Positions 8,853 through 19,272 of a stretch of DNA of 64,000 nucleotides are shown here, one piece after another (the stretch's first letter is position 1; every line of letters starts with the position of its first letter). A program made the translations under genes and the position numbers. This DNA comes from Streptomyces sp. NBC_00683 (lineage in GTDB: Bacteria > Actinomycetota > Actinomycetes > Streptomycetales > Streptomycetaceae), in contig NZ_CP109013.1 of the NCBI RefSeq assembly GCF_036226745.1, positions 4,154,001 through 4,218,000 on the forward strand, read 5' to 3'. The notes below the pieces were generated by a model. It saw only the letters and a list, made by a program, of their open reading frames with translations. It ran no database searches and had not been told where the DNA came from.

Positions 8853-10163
8853 TCAACTCCGGGCGAAGTCGGCCTTCTCGGGGAAGGTGACACCGGTGCA
8901 GCCGCGGCGTTCGGCCGCGTCGTCGACGTATGCCCGGAACAGTGCTTCCAGCCGGTCGGCGACTATTCGGTCGTACGGGTAGGCCACCCACATCACGTGC
9001 ACGGCGGGCCGGCCCCCGCAGACGGAGGACGCCCACCAGATGCCGCTGGAGTCCGTGCCCGCGGTTCCCGGGGCAAGCACGGCCGGCCCGAGAGTCTCGT
9101 TGCTCAGGAGCCCCCGCGTCCCGTCGCCGACGTACGTCTCGGTCTTCACCCACCAGGGGGAGTACTTCAGCACGTCCTGAAGCTTCTGCGGGTGGTCCGC
9201 GGTCTTCGCGTAACCCGGGAAGATCCTTCGGGTCTCCTTCTCCCCGACCGCCAGCACGCAGGCGTCATGGTCGCCGGCCGTACTCGCAGGAGCGGCCAGC
9301 GCCCGCTCGGGGAGCTGTCCCCGGTCCTCCGCGGTCAGGAAGCGCCGGTACCAGGCGCAGGTGCCGCCCGTGCTCGCCGCGGCGCCGAGCTCCAGCTTCG
9401 GCTCGGCCAGTACGGCGGGAAGCTCCGGGAGTTCCGCCTTGCACCCCGTCCGCCCGGCAGCCCGGTCCGCCGCCTGACGCGCCAGGCCGGCGAGCGTGCG
9501 GCGGTCCTCGGACGTGACGGGCTCGTCGTACTGGGCGACGGCGGTCGCCTCTATGGAGGAGACCGCGCCCCCTTTCTCGCACAACGCCCGGGCCGTCACC
9601 TTGTATTCGTCGTAGTCGCCCAGCCGGCCGTCTCCGAGCGGGTGAGGGAGCGCGTGGCGCACCACGACGGCCGGCTCGTCGTCCGTGTACGGGGAGCGGA
9701 AGGGCCGGTCGGACTCCTCGTCGATCTCGGTCTCGTCCTCTTCGGACTCCTCGGCGTCCGGGTCCACCGCGTGCCGGACGAGGGCCAGCGAGAAGTGCCC
9801 GTACGTCGTCCCCGGATCGCCGACCCGGTAGACGAGACAGCCGCTGGACCGCTCGTCGGTGTCGGCCTCGTGTTCGTCGGAGAGCTTGACCCGGTCGACA
9901 CCGCCGCCGTTGAGCCCGAGGACGGGGTCGGGGTCGATGAGGCCGTCGCACGCCGCTGTGATGCGCTCACGGCTCTCGGACCGGTCGCGCAGGTCGATGA
10001 GCTCCAGGGCGAAGGCCCAGACACTGAGCCCGATGCCGGCGACGGCGAGCACGCACAGCAGCTTGTTGAAGATGTTGCCCCAGGGCCCGCGGTCGGGCCA
10101 TTCCCTTGCGTCGCCGTCCTGTTGGGCAGTTCCTCGATCGTCCACCGTCGTCCCCCCGAACAT
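8853..10163 (-). CDS. membrane-anchored protein of unknown function
   Basis: 436 residues from the ATG at 10163 (MFGGTTVDD); the GTG directly upstream at 10166 is also possible, and neither has a clear ribosome site. One transmembrane helix is visible at about residues 32-55 (LLCVLAVAGIGLSVWAFAL), so the rest (about 380 residues) should face outside. The outer part is acidic, with an Asp/Glu-rich loop near residue 125 (AEESEEDETEIDEESD), and has paired Cys residues (CDGL, CLVY, CKAEL, CAWY, CVLA, CGG, GCTG) that could form disulfides. I recognise no domain. It follows the M23 peptidase gene in the same direction, 27 bp after its stop. Confidence 0.7.
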   Translation of the reverse strand: MFGGTTVDDRGTAQQDGDAREWPDRGPWGNIFNKLLCVLAVAGIGLSVWAFALELIDLRDRSESRERITAACDGLIDPDPVLGLNGGGVDRVKLSDEHEADTDERSSGCLVYRVGDPGTTYGHFSLALVRHAVDPDAEESEEDETEIDEESDRPFRSPYTDDEPAVVVRHALPHPLGDGRLGDYDEYKVTARALCEKGGAVSSIEATAVAQYDEPVTSEDRRTLAGLARQAADRAAGRTGCKAELPELPAVLAEPKLELGAAASTGGTCAWYRRFLTAEDRGQLPERALAAPASTAGDHDACVLAVGEKETRRIFPGYAKTADHPQKLQDVLKYSPWWVKTETYVGDGTRGLLSNETLGPAVLAPGTAGTDSSGIWWASSVCGGRPAVHVMWVAYPYDRIVADRLEALFRAYVDDAAERRGCTGVTFPEKADFARS

Positions 10164-10189
10164 CACAACGTGTAACGATCGCCAAGCTA

Positions 10190-11023
10190 TCAGCCGCTGC
10201 TGACAGCCTCGTCGGCGACGAACGCCTCGCCGTTGGCCGGGATGCCCAGGCCCCGCCAGGTGAAGGGAACCCCGCGGCCCACATCGAGGTCCGGGTGGTC
10301 CATCAGCTGGAAGTGCACATGCGGTTCGGTGGAGTTGCCCGAATTCCCGCACCGGGCGAGCCGCTGTCCCTCCCGTACGGTGTCCCCCGCCCTCACCTGG
10401 AGCGAGCCGCGCCGGAGATGGGCGTACACGGCGTACGTACCGTCGCCGAGGTCGAGCACGATGTGGTTGCCGACGATCCTGCCCGCGCCCGCCATGTCGC
10501 GTACGGACGCCTCGACCAGCATCAGATAGGCGAGCGCCGGGCCGGAGTTCCGGCTGAGGTGGTCGCGCTGCCCGTCGCTCGCGTGCACGACGGTGCCGTC
10601 CGCCACCGCGAGCAGCGGGGCGCCGAACGCGGGGAAGTCCTCGTTGCGGCGGACGACGGGCCACAGCCACCGGAACGGCGGGCGTACCGGGACGCCGTCA
10701 CCCTCCGGTTCGGCGACGATGTCGATCGCGTACGTCTGTCCGTAGCCGTGCGTGCCGTGGCTGGGCACCTTGTCCGCCGGGCTGTTGAGCGCGGTCCAGC
10801 GGCCCGTCACCGGCGGACCGACCTCCACCGGCGGCCCCGCCTCCGCCAGGTCCGTACGGCTGCGGCGGCCCACGGTGAGACCGATGACGATCGCCATGCC
10901 CGCGGGCACGAACGTCAGCCCGTAAGGGACGAGCGGATCCGCGAGGACGCTCACGAGCACCAGGGCGACGAAGACGATCCAGCAGCAGCGGTAGAGGATC
11001 ATGGCGGCTTTGCGAACGGGCAT
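10190..11023 (-). CDS. M23-family metallopeptidase, membrane-anchored
   Basis: 277 residues. Two hydrophobic N-terminal helices (about 9-29 and 33-50) anchor a LytM/M23 peptidase domain. The zinc-site pattern is complete: His in SHGTHGYGQTYAID with the Asp of YAID, and His-x-His in PHVHF near residue 240. GNHIVLDLGDGTYAVYAHL is the typical M23 beta-strand pair. M23 enzymes cut peptidoglycan cross-bridges or activate other hydrolases. The gene lies 30 bp downstream of the ArsR-type regulator and is likely cotranscribed with it. Confidence 0.87.
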   Translation of the reverse strand: MPVRKAAMILYRCCWIVFVALVLVSVLADPLVPYGLTFVPAGMAIVIGLTVGRRSRTDLAEAGPPVEVGPPVTGRWTALNSPADKVPSHGTHGYGQTYAIDIVAEPEGDGVPVRPPFRWLWPVVRRNEDFPAFGAPLLAVADGTVVHASDGQRDHLSRNSGPALAYLMLVEASVRDMAGAGRIVGNHIVLDLGDGTYAVYAHLRRGSLQVRAGDTVREGQRLARCGNSGNSTEPHVHFQLMDHPDLDVGRGVPFTWRGLGIPANGEAFVADEAVSSG

Positions 11024-11053
11024 GAGGCTTCCCCTCGTCAGGTGTGGTGCCGG

Positions 11054-11590
11054 TCAGGGCCGGGCGGCCGTGAGGACCACCAGCAGCGGCACCACCCGGG
11101 CCGCCGGTACCTCGTAGCGCCCGCGTCCCGTCGTGTGCAGCCAGCCCGCGCCGGTCAGCAGGCGCAGGTGGTGGTAGATCTGACCGGTCGTGCCTGTCTC
11201 GTCCAGCTCGGCCAGCTCGGCAGCGGTACGCCGGCCGCCGAGGATCTCCCGGAGCAGTCGCAGCCGTACCGGATGGCCGAGCGCGGCCAGCGGTTCGGCG
11301 GCGTCCGCCCAGTCGGGGCGGTCCTCGTCCGAGCCCAGGAGCCCTGCGGTGAGTGCGCCGTACTGCCACTCGTACCGCTCACCGGCCGGCAGCCGGACGG
11401 CGCCCGTGAACAGCACCCCGCCGTCGGCGGCGTCCTCCCCGAGCCGGCCGAGCTGGTCCTTCAGCCCGGCCAGCGCCCAGAAGTCGCCGTCGCCGAGACT
11501 CGGCGTCCCGCCGCTGTCCGCCGCCTGCTCCAGCACCGCCAGTCGGCGTTCCAGCTCGGCGACCCGCTCCTCAAGCTCCACAACACGCAC
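11054..11590 (-). CDS. ArsR-type winged-helix regulator with N-terminal coiled coil
   Basis: 178 residues from the GTG at 11590. Residues 1-25 form a leucine-rich coiled coil (VELEERVAELERRLAVLEQ), probably for dimerisation. A middle linker is followed by an ArsR-like HTH (about 95-165: ALGHPVRLRLLREILGGRRT, AELAELDETGTTGQIYHHLR as recognition helix, then a short wing with TTGRGRYEV). No clear metal-binding Cys pair is present, so it is not an obvious metal sensor. The 16-bp palindrome at 11592-11607 touches the start codon, which suggests autoregulation. First gene of an operon with the M23 peptidase. Confidence 0.83.
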   Translation of the reverse strand: MRVVELEERVAELERRLAVLEQAADSGGTPSLGDGDFWALAGLKDQLGRLGEDAADGGVLFTGAVRLPAGERYEWQYGALTAGLLGSDEDRPDWADAAEPLAALGHPVRLRLLREILGGRRTAAELAELDETGTTGQIYHHLRLLTGAGWLHTTGRGRYEVPAARVVPLLVVLTAARP

Positions 11591-11591
11591 C

Positions 11592-11607
11592 TTACGTAAT
11601 TACGTAA
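11592..11607. promoter_or_regulatory. perfect 16-bp palindrome at the ArsR-type gene start (putative operator)
   Basis: TTACGTAATTACGTAA is perfectly self-complementary and made of two TTACGTAA units. It ends one base before the GTG start at 11590, where a ribosome site would normally lie, and is unusually AT-rich for this genome. The simplest reading is an operator for the regulator, overlapping a promoter for a leaderless or very short-leader mRNA. Confidence 0.65.
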
Positions 11608-11635
11608 TAACAATCAACCGGTTCGGGCAGGAACG

Positions 11636-11673
11636 CCGAAGCCCCTGTCCGGTCGGCCGGACAGGGGCTTCGG
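11636..11673 (-). terminator. purL terminator
   Basis: A 17-bp perfect stem (ccgaagcccctgtccgg and complement) with a TCGG tetraloop, 13 bp beyond the purL stop. Confidence 0.75.
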
Positions 11674-11685
11674 TACAGGCGGAAC

Positions 11686-13931
<2,246 letters not shown>

Positions 13932-13935
<4 letters not shown>

Positions 13936-14612
13936 GCGTTGACCAGCTTCTTGATGATCGAGGTGAAGAAACCGAGGCCGTCGGTGCCGCCGGTGCCGAT
14001 CAGCGGCTCCACGGCGTGCTCCGGGTGCGGCATCAGACCGACGACATTGCCCGCGGCGTTGGTGATGCCGGCGATGTCGCGCAGCGAACCGTTCGGGTTC
14101 AGGTCGGCGTAGCGGAACGCGACGCGGCCCTCGGCCTCCAGCTCGTCGAGCGTGTGCTCGTCGGCGGTGTACCGGCCGTCCACGTTCTTCAGGGGTACGG
14201 AGATCTCCTGGCCGACGGTGTAGTCCGAGGTCCAGGCGGTCTCCGCGTTCTCCACCCGCAGCTTCTGGTCGCGGCAGATGAAGTGGAGGTGGTTGTTGCG
14301 CAGCATCGCGCCGGGCAGCAGGTGCGCCTCGGTCAGGATCTGGAAGCCGTTGCAGATACCGAGGACCGGCATGCCGGCCTTCGCCTGCTCGATGACGGTC
14401 TCCATCACCGGCGAGAAGCGCGAGATGGCACCCGCCCGCAGATAGTCGCCGTAACTGAATCCGCCCGCCAGGATGACCGCGTCGACCTGGTGGAGGTCCT
14501 TGTCGCGGTGCCAGAGCGAAACGGGTTCGGCGCCCGCGATCCGGACGGCCCGCAGGCTGTCCCGGTCATCGAGCGTGCCGGGGAAAGTGACGACTCCGAT
14601 ACGAGCAGTCAC
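13932..14612 (-). CDS. purQ: phosphoribosylformylglycinamidine synthase subunit PurQ
   Basis: Glutaminase subunit of FGAM synthase; class I glutamine amidotransferase of 226 residues. The nucleophile Cys is in [10 protein letters not shown] (about residue 87), and the His/Glu pair of the triad is in MPHPEHAVE near residue 195-200. [13 protein letters not shown] is the oxyanion-side motif. Both junctions are 4-bp overlaps: with the purS stop upstream and the purL start downstream. Confidence 0.97.
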
Positions 14613-14878
14613 TTCGGCTCCTCGGCCTTCTCGTCCGCCTCGATCTTGACGGTGAAGTCCTCGATGACGGTGTTGGCGAGGAAGGTCTCGGCCATCTCGT
14701 TAATACGGGCGAGGGCGGCATCGTCGACCGGCCCCTCGACCTCGAGCTCGAAACGCTTTCCCTGACGTACGTCCGCGATTCCTTCGAAGCCGAGACGGGG
14801 CAGTGCGCGCTGCACAGCCTGTCCCTGCGGGTCGAGGATCTCCGGCTTGAGCATGACGTCGACTACGACGCGTGCCAC
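14609..14878 (-). CDS. purS: phosphoribosylformylglycinamidine synthase subunit PurS
   Basis: Small structural subunit bridging PurL and PurQ in FGAM synthase. 89 residues from the GTG at 14878 ([20 protein letters not shown]). A second GTG at 14884 would add two residues, but GGGAG at 14885-14889 sits 6 nt before 14878 and directly against 14884, so 14878 is preferred. Family motifs are [16 protein letters not shown] and the [11 protein letters not shown] strand. First gene of the purSQL operon. Confidence 0.95.
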   Translation of the reverse strand: MARVVVDVMLKPEILDPQGQAVQRALPRLGFEGIADVRQGKRFELEVEGPVDDAALARINEMAETFLANTVIEDFTVKIEADEKAEEPK

Positions 14879-14884
14879 TGGCAC

Positions 14885-15251
14885 TCCCGGTGGTGTGGTG
14901 CGGCTGTGTCTCCGAGGGGTTCCCCAGATCCCCGCGGGTCCACTCAGCGTACCTGGCCAGAAATTCTACGCGGGTAGATATCAGACGGCCAGGATCACGC
15001 CGAGATATCGGCCGCGACAACATGCAGGGAAAGTCCTGGGAAAAAATCTTCACCCGGATTGCACGCGGACACGCGGATGTAATTGGCTGGGCTTCACAAT
15101 GCTGCTCCCACCGCTGTACAAATGATTACGGGGGAAAGCACCATTGCCCCGGAACAGTCGACACCAGTCGATCCGCATCCGCCTAGCAGCCGGAAGGCCC
15201 GGCATCAGCGCATGTCAGACGCGCCGATGCCGTAGGAAAGGACCGATATCC
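14885..15251. promoter_or_regulatory. purS-lsr2 divergent promoter region
   Basis: No gene is seen here. It is richer in A/T than its surroundings. On the minus strand TAGAAT (14963-14968) is a candidate -10 for purSQL. On the plus strand TTCACA (15093-15098) and TACAAA (15117-15122), 18 bp apart, are candidate elements for lsr2, with the long A/T-rich tract a plausible site for Lsr2 autoregulation. Confidence 0.4.
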
Positions 15252-15587
15252 GTGGCTCAGCGCGTAGTGGTCACGCTCTCCGACGACATCGACGGGGGAG
15301 AAGCGGCGGAAACGGTCACCTTCGCCCTGGACGGGAAGTCGTACGAGATCGACCTCAATCCCGTCAACGCAAAAAAACTGCGGAAGGCGCTGGCCCCGTA
15401 CATGACGGCCGGCCGAAAGCAGACAAATGCCAGTAAGCATGGCAAGACCCCGGTGTCGTACCACCACACGTCCCTCGCGCCCGACCCGGCGGCCGTGCGC
15501 GCCTGGGCGCGCTCGCACCGGATGGAGGTGCCGGCCCGCGGCCGGATCCCCAAGAAGGTCTACGAGGCGTTCCAGGCCGCCAGTTGA
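15252..15587 (+). CDS. lsr2: Lsr2 nucleoid-associated protein
   Basis: Actinobacterial H-NS-like protein that bridges DNA, prefers A/T-rich sequence and silences foreign genes. 111 residues from the GTG at 15252, with GGAAAGGA at 15234-15241 as ribosome site. The N-terminal dimerisation domain MAQRVVVTLSDDIDG continues to about residue 60 with FALDGKSYEIDLN. The C-terminal DNA-binding domain includes VRAWARSHRMEVPARGRIPK, whose RGR is the AT-hook-like minor-groove contact. Streptomyces usually carry two paralogues; this is the one beside purS. Confidence 0.96.
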   Translation: MAQRVVVTLSDDIDGGEAAETVTFALDGKSYEIDLNPVNAKKLRKALAPYMTAGRKQTNASKHGKTPVSYHHTSLAPDPAAVRAWARSHRMEVPARGRIPKKVYEAFQAAS

Positions 15588-15594
15588 GAGGTTC

Positions 15595-15657
15595 TTCCGG
15601 AACGTCCCGTTCCGGAACGATCTCCCCGGCTCCCCGGCGGAACACCCCGGGGAGCCG
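15595..15657 (+). terminator. double hairpin after lsr2
   Basis: Two adjacent inverted repeats: ttccggaacg/cgttccggaa with a 3-nt loop at 15595-15617, and ggctccccgg/ccggggagcc at about 15629-15657. Together they probably terminate lsr2 and insulate the tRNA promoter at 15660. Confidence 0.55.
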
Positions 15658-15659
15658 AC

Positions 15660-15690
15660 TTGCACAACACCCCTGCAGGTCGGCTAGAGT
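15660..15690 (+). promoter_or_regulatory. promoter of tRNA-Gly(UCC)
   Basis: TTGCAC at 15660-15665 and TAGAGT at 15685-15690, 19 bp apart, match the housekeeping sigma consensus. The expected start is near 15697, about 43 bp before the tRNA. Confidence 0.55.
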
Positions 15691-15739
15691 CTGAAGCACG
15701 CCGAAGGGCAAGGCCGAAAGGCCGGGCCTCACGCAGCGT

Positions 15740-15811
15740 GCGGGTGTAGTTCAGTAGTAGAACATCCCCCTTCCAGGGGGAAGGCGCAGTGTGCAATTCC
15801 TGTCACCCGCT
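15740..15811 (+). tRNA. tRNA-Gly (anticodon UCC), atypical D and T loops
   Basis: The acceptor stem GCGGGTG/CACCCGC, D stem GTTC/GAAC and anticodon stem TCCCC/GGGGA all pair perfectly, and the loop CTTCCAG gives anticodon UCC. The D loop AGTAGTA lacks the G18-G19 pair (canonical AGTTGGTA is seen in the neighbouring tRNA-Gly genes). The T arm GCAGT-GTGCAATT-CCTGT lacks the TTC of the normal GTTCRAnnC and has a weak stem with a T-C mismatch and an 8-nt loop. The acceptor and anticodon arms are intact and it has its own promoter, so it is not simple decay. It may serve a non-ribosomal role (see findings). Confidence 0.85.
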
Positions 15812-15891
15812 CTTCACTGCCTTGCCGGACCACTCCTGTGGATCAGGTAGAGTAGTGACCGCTCCACCGGTGAAAGCCGAGTGGCAGCAAT

Positions 15892-15964
15892 GCGGACGTA
15901 GCTCAGTTGGTAGAGCGCAACCTTGCCAAGGTTGAGGTCGCCAGTTCGAACCTGGTCGTCCGCT
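15892..15964 (+). tRNA. tRNA-Gly (anticodon GCC)
   Basis: A complete 73-nt cloverleaf: acceptor GCGGACG/CGTCCGC, D loop with GG, anticodon stem CAACC/GGTTG with loop TTGCCAA, and T arm CCAG-TTCGAAC-CTGG. A TAGAGT box about 25 bp upstream of the gene (15848-15853) is a candidate -10. It is a near-copy of the tRNA-Gly at 19921, with compensatory pair changes in the stems. Confidence 0.97.
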
Positions 15965-15971
15965 CTTGTTC

Positions 15972-16003
15972 AAAGGCCCCGGTCGATATCGACCGGGGCC
16001 TTT
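15972..16003 (+). terminator. terminator after tRNA-Gly(GCC)
   Basis: A 32-bp perfect palindrome, arms aaaggccccggtcgat and its complement, starts 8 bp after the tRNA. A very similar hairpin follows the second tRNA-Gly(GCC) at 20001. Confidence 0.75.
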
Positions 16004-16094
16004 GTCGTATCCATTGCCGACCCATGACGTTTGTCATGAGCAGTGATGACAGCGCGCACTGCGCACCGCCCTGATCCGGCGGAAGTCTTGGGTC

Positions 16095-17042
16095 ATGACC
16101 AGCGACGACTTTCTCCTCCCCGGCGCGGCCATCGAAGCGAGCGAGGTCCGGCGGTGTTACGCCGGCGGCTTCGAGGCCGTGAGCGGGATCTCCTTCTCCG
16201 TGGCGCGCGGCGAGCTCTTCGCCCTGCTCGGGACCAACGGCGCGGGAAAGACCTCCACCGTCGAGCTGCTGGAGGGACTGGCCCGCCCGGACAGCGGCAC
16301 CGTGCGCGTACTCGGCCACGATCCGTACAGCGAGCGCGCGGCCGTCCGGCCCCGGACCGGAGTGATGCTCCAGGAGGGCGGCTTCCCGTCCGACCTGACG
16401 GTCACCGAGACCCTGCGGTTGTGGGCGGGCTGCACCAGCGGGGCCGGGCCGCCCCGCGAGGTGCTCGACAGGGTGGGCCTCGGTGGCCGGGCCGGCGTCC
16501 GGGTCAAGCAGCTCTCCGGCGGGGAGCGCCGCCGCCTCGACCTGGCACTGGCCCTGCTCGGACGCCCGGAGGTCCTCTTCCTGGACGAGCCGACGACGGG
16601 GCTCGACGCCGAGGGCCGGCGCGACACCTGGCGGCTGGTGCGGGAGCTGCGGGACGACGGCACGACCGTCCTGCTGACCACGCACTACCTGGAGGAGGCC
16701 GAGGCGCTCGCCGACCGGCTGGCGATCATGCACCAGGGACGGATCGTCACCTCGGGCACGATCGCCGAGGTGACGGCCGAGCGTCCCGCCCGGATCCGCT
16801 TCGAGCTCCCCGAAGGGGTGACAGCGGCACAGCTCCCGCTGACGCTGCGGGCCGCGGCCGACGGCCGGCGCATCGACATCCGCACCCACGAGCTTCAGGA
16901 ATCCCTCCACGAACTGCTGCTCTGGGCCCGGGAGTCCGGCGTGCGGTTGCACGGGCTCGATGCCCGTTCCGCCTCGCTCGAAGAGGCGTTCCTGGACATC
17001 GCGAACACGCACGCACAGGCGGAGAGGGTGGCGACGGCATGA
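16095..17042 (+). CDS. ABC transporter ATP-binding protein (ABC-2 type)
   Basis: Nucleotide-binding subunit of an exporter. 315 residues. Walker A GTNGAGKTS at 46-54, signature LSGGERRR at about 140, Walker B VLFLDEPTTGLD at about 160, and switch His in TTHYLEEAEALADR. A C-terminal extension (about 225-315) is typical of ABC-2/DrrA-type multidrug or lipid exporters. It overlaps the permease gene by ATGA, and a sensor kinase and response regulator follow, a layout like DesKR-linked ABC-2 exporters. The substrate is unknown. Confidence 0.93.
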   Translation: MTSDDFLLPGAAIEASEVRRCYAGGFEAVSGISFSVARGELFALLGTNGAGKTSTVELLEGLARPDSGTVRVLGHDPYSERAAVRPRTGVMLQEGGFPSDLTVTETLRLWAGCTSGAGPPREVLDRVGLGGRAGVRVKQLSGGERRRLDLALALLGRPEVLFLDEPTTGLDAEGRRDTWRLVRELRDDGTTVLLTTHYLEEAEALADRLAIMHQGRIVTSGTIAEVTAERPARIRFELPEGVTAAQLPLTLRAAADGRRIDIRTHELQESLHELLLWARESGVRLHGLDARSASLEEAFLDIANTHAQAERVATA

Positions 17043-17809
17043 CGAGCACCACGACGACGGGGCGGCTGGGCGCCCTCGGACGTGCCGAGCTGACCCTGCT
17101 CGTACGCAACAGGACGGCGGTGTTCGTCGCCCTGCTGATGCCCCTGATGATGATCTTCGCGATGAAGTCCTCACTGGACCGGATCGACCTCGGCGGGACC
17201 GGACTGACCGTCGCCGGAGCGGCCCTGACCGGGGGCCTCGGCATGGTGCTGCTCCAGGTCGTCTACATGAACCTGGTCGCCACCTACGTGGCCCGTCGCG
17301 AGGAACTCGTCCTGAAGCGGCTGCGCACGGGAGAGGTCTCCGACCGCGAGATCCTCACCGGTACGGCGCTCCCGGCGGTGTCGCTGGCCCTCGCCCAGTG
17401 CGTCCTGATGATTGTCGTCGGAGGGCTCGCCTTCGGCCTGGGCGCACCCCGGCAGCCCGGACTGCTGGTCCTGGGGCTGCTCCTGGGACTGCTGCTGCTG
17501 TCGGCGCTGGCGGCGGTCACGTCCGCGACGACGCGCACGGTGCAGACCGCCCAGCTCACCACGCTGCCGGTGTTCTTCGTGTCGATACTGGGCTCCGGTC
17601 TCTTCGTACCGCTGGAGGTCCTCCCGGACCGTGCCGCTTCGCTGTGCGAACTGCTCCCGATGACAGGTGTGATGACGCTCGTACGGGCCGGCTGGCTGGG
17701 CGGCGGGGAGGGCTACGACCTGCTCGGGTCGGGGCTGACGGCACTGGCCTGGACCGTGTGCGGGGTGTTTGCTGTGCAGCGCTGGTTCCGCTGGGATCCA
17801 CGACGATGA
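17039..17809 (+). CDS. ABC-2 type transporter permease
   Basis: 256 residues with about six membrane helices: FVALLMPLMMIFAM near 30, then MVLLQVVYMNLVAT, SLALAQCVLMIVVGGLAFGL, LLVLGLLLGLLLLSALAAV, LTTLPVFFVSILGSGLFVPL and a last helix near the C-terminus. The pattern and LPDRAASLCELLPMTGVMTL near the end match ABC-2 permeases of the YhfJ/drug-export kind. Starts at the ATG overlapping the ATPase stop (ATGA) and ends overlapping the kinase start (ATGA). Confidence 0.9.
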   Translation: MTSTTTTGRLGALGRAELTLLVRNRTAVFVALLMPLMMIFAMKSSLDRIDLGGTGLTVAGAALTGGLGMVLLQVVYMNLVATYVARREELVLKRLRTGEVSDREILTGTALPAVSLALAQCVLMIVVGGLAFGLGAPRQPGLLVLGLLLGLLLLSALAAVTSATTRTVQTAQLTTLPVFFVSILGSGLFVPLEVLPDRAASLCELLPMTGVMTLVRAGWLGGGEGYDLLGSGLTALAWTVCGVFAVQRWFRWDPRR

Positions 17810-19272
17810 GCCGGCCGCCGAACAGCGGGACACAGGCAGCGGAACACGGGGACGGGAGCACCATGACCACGGAGAAGACGGGCGGGGACCCGCTGTGGGC
17901 GCGGCTGTTCGGACGTCGGGCACTGCGGTCCGCCAGGACCGACACCGCGAAGGTCGAGCTCTACACGCGCTTTACCTTCCACGCGATGGCCGGTGCCGAA
18001 GCCGGTGCGCTCGCCTTTCCGCAACTGTTCGCCGATCGGCAGCCCGCGGGTGTGTGGCTGTTCCTTCTCCTGCTCGCGCACTCGGTGGTCTGTGCCGTCC
18101 TCACCTCCAGAGCCCTCGACTGGCGGCTGGGCCGCAGGGAGCGTCCCGTATCGCTGATGGCGGCCACCGCCGCACTGTCCGGTGCGGGCGTCCTGGCCCT
18201 TCTCCTGCTGCTCGACACCGGGGCGATCACCAAGCAGGACGACTTCGGGCTGCTGATGATGGGGATCCCCGCCTTCGGCGTGGCGACGCTGGTGCTCGGT
18301 CTGCGGACGACGGAAGCGCGCGTGTACGCGGTGCTCGGTGCCCCGACAGCGACAGCCGTCGTCACGGCCGTCCTGGGGCTGGGCCTGCGGCAGACCTGGC
18401 TGAACTTCGTCGGGGTCGCCGCCGCCGGTTCGCTGCTCGCCCTCACGTACGTCTTCTCGGCCTGGCTCGTCGGCGTCGTCCGGGAACTGGACGCCTCGCA
18501 CGAACTTCGGACCCGCCTCGCGGTCGCTGAGGAACGGCTTCGGTTCGGGCGGGACATGCACGATGTGATGGGGCGCAATCTCGCCGTGATGGCCCTGAAG
18601 AGCGAGCTGGCGGTCCAACTGGCCGAGCGGGGAAGGCCGGAGGCCGTCTCGCAGATGGCCGAGGTGCAGCGGATCGCCCAGGAGTCGCAGCGCGAGGTCC
18701 GGGACGTCGTACGCGGCTACCGGGAGGCGGACCTGCGTATCGAACTGGAGGGGGCGGTGGGCGTGCTGAAGGCCGCGGGGATCGACTGCGTGATCCATGG
18801 GCTCGACGACGGTCCGCCGGCCCTCCCGCCGGACCTCCAGTCCGCGCTGGGGTGGGTGGTACGGGAGGCGACGACGAACGTGCTGCGGCACGGCGACCCC
18901 CGGCGGTGCACGATCCGGCTCGCCACGACGGAGCCGTCCGGGGCGAGCGGGTCGCCCGGAGGCCCGCGGCCTCCTCGACAGGGAGAGGTGGTGCTGACGG
19001 TGCAGAACGACGGCGTGCCCGAGCCGGCCGTCGTCCCGGGCGAAGGCGCGAACGAGGACGGGACCGGGGCGAGTACGGGCACCGGCTCCGGCCTGGTGGG
19101 CCTGCAGGAACGGCTCGCCGCCCACGGCGGGACGCTGGAAGCGGGCCCGACCCCGGGCGACGGATGCTTCCGGCTGACCGCGCGGGTGCCCCTGCCCGCT
19201 CCGGGCACGGACCACGACCGGGGCTCCCGCGCCTCCGCCGGCTCCTCCGGTCCGGATGAGGTGGCCGCGTGA
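17806..19272 (+). CDS. DesK-like sensor histidine kinase (HisKA_3)
   Basis: 488 residues from the ATG overlapping the permease stop. An ATG at 17863 (MTTEKTGG) has a better ribosome site (GGGAG at 17854-17858) and would give 469 residues. About six membrane helices occupy residues 65-230 with little extracytoplasmic sequence, so it probably senses membrane state or the transporter itself. The phospho-acceptor is His252 in FGRDMHDVMGRNL; the HATPase domain follows, with WVVREATTNVLRHG (N box) and GSGLVGLQERLAAHGG (G box). A low-complexity insert (TGASTGTGSG) precedes the G box. It pairs with the regulator immediately downstream. Confidence 0.92.
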   Translation: MSRPPNSGTQAAEHGDGSTMTTEKTGGDPLWARLFGRRALRSARTDTAKVELYTRFTFHAMAGAEAGALAFPQLFADRQPAGVWLFLLLLAHSVVCAVLTSRALDWRLGRRERPVSLMAATAALSGAGVLALLLLLDTGAITKQDDFGLLMMGIPAFGVATLVLGLRTTEARVYAVLGAPTATAVVTAVLGLGLRQTWLNFVGVAAAGSLLALTYVFSAWLVGVVRELDASHELRTRLAVAEERLRFGRDMHDVMGRNLAVMALKSELAVQLAERGRPEAVSQMAEVQRIAQESQREVRDVVRGYREADLRIELEGAVGVLKAAGIDCVIHGLDDGPPALPPDLQSALGWVVREATTNVLRHGDPRRCTIRLATTEPSGASGSPGGPRPPRQGEVVLTVQNDGVPEPAVVPGEGANEDGTGASTGTGSGLVGLQERLAAHGGTLEAGPTPGDGCFRLTARVPLPAPGTDHDRGSRASAGSSGPDEVAA

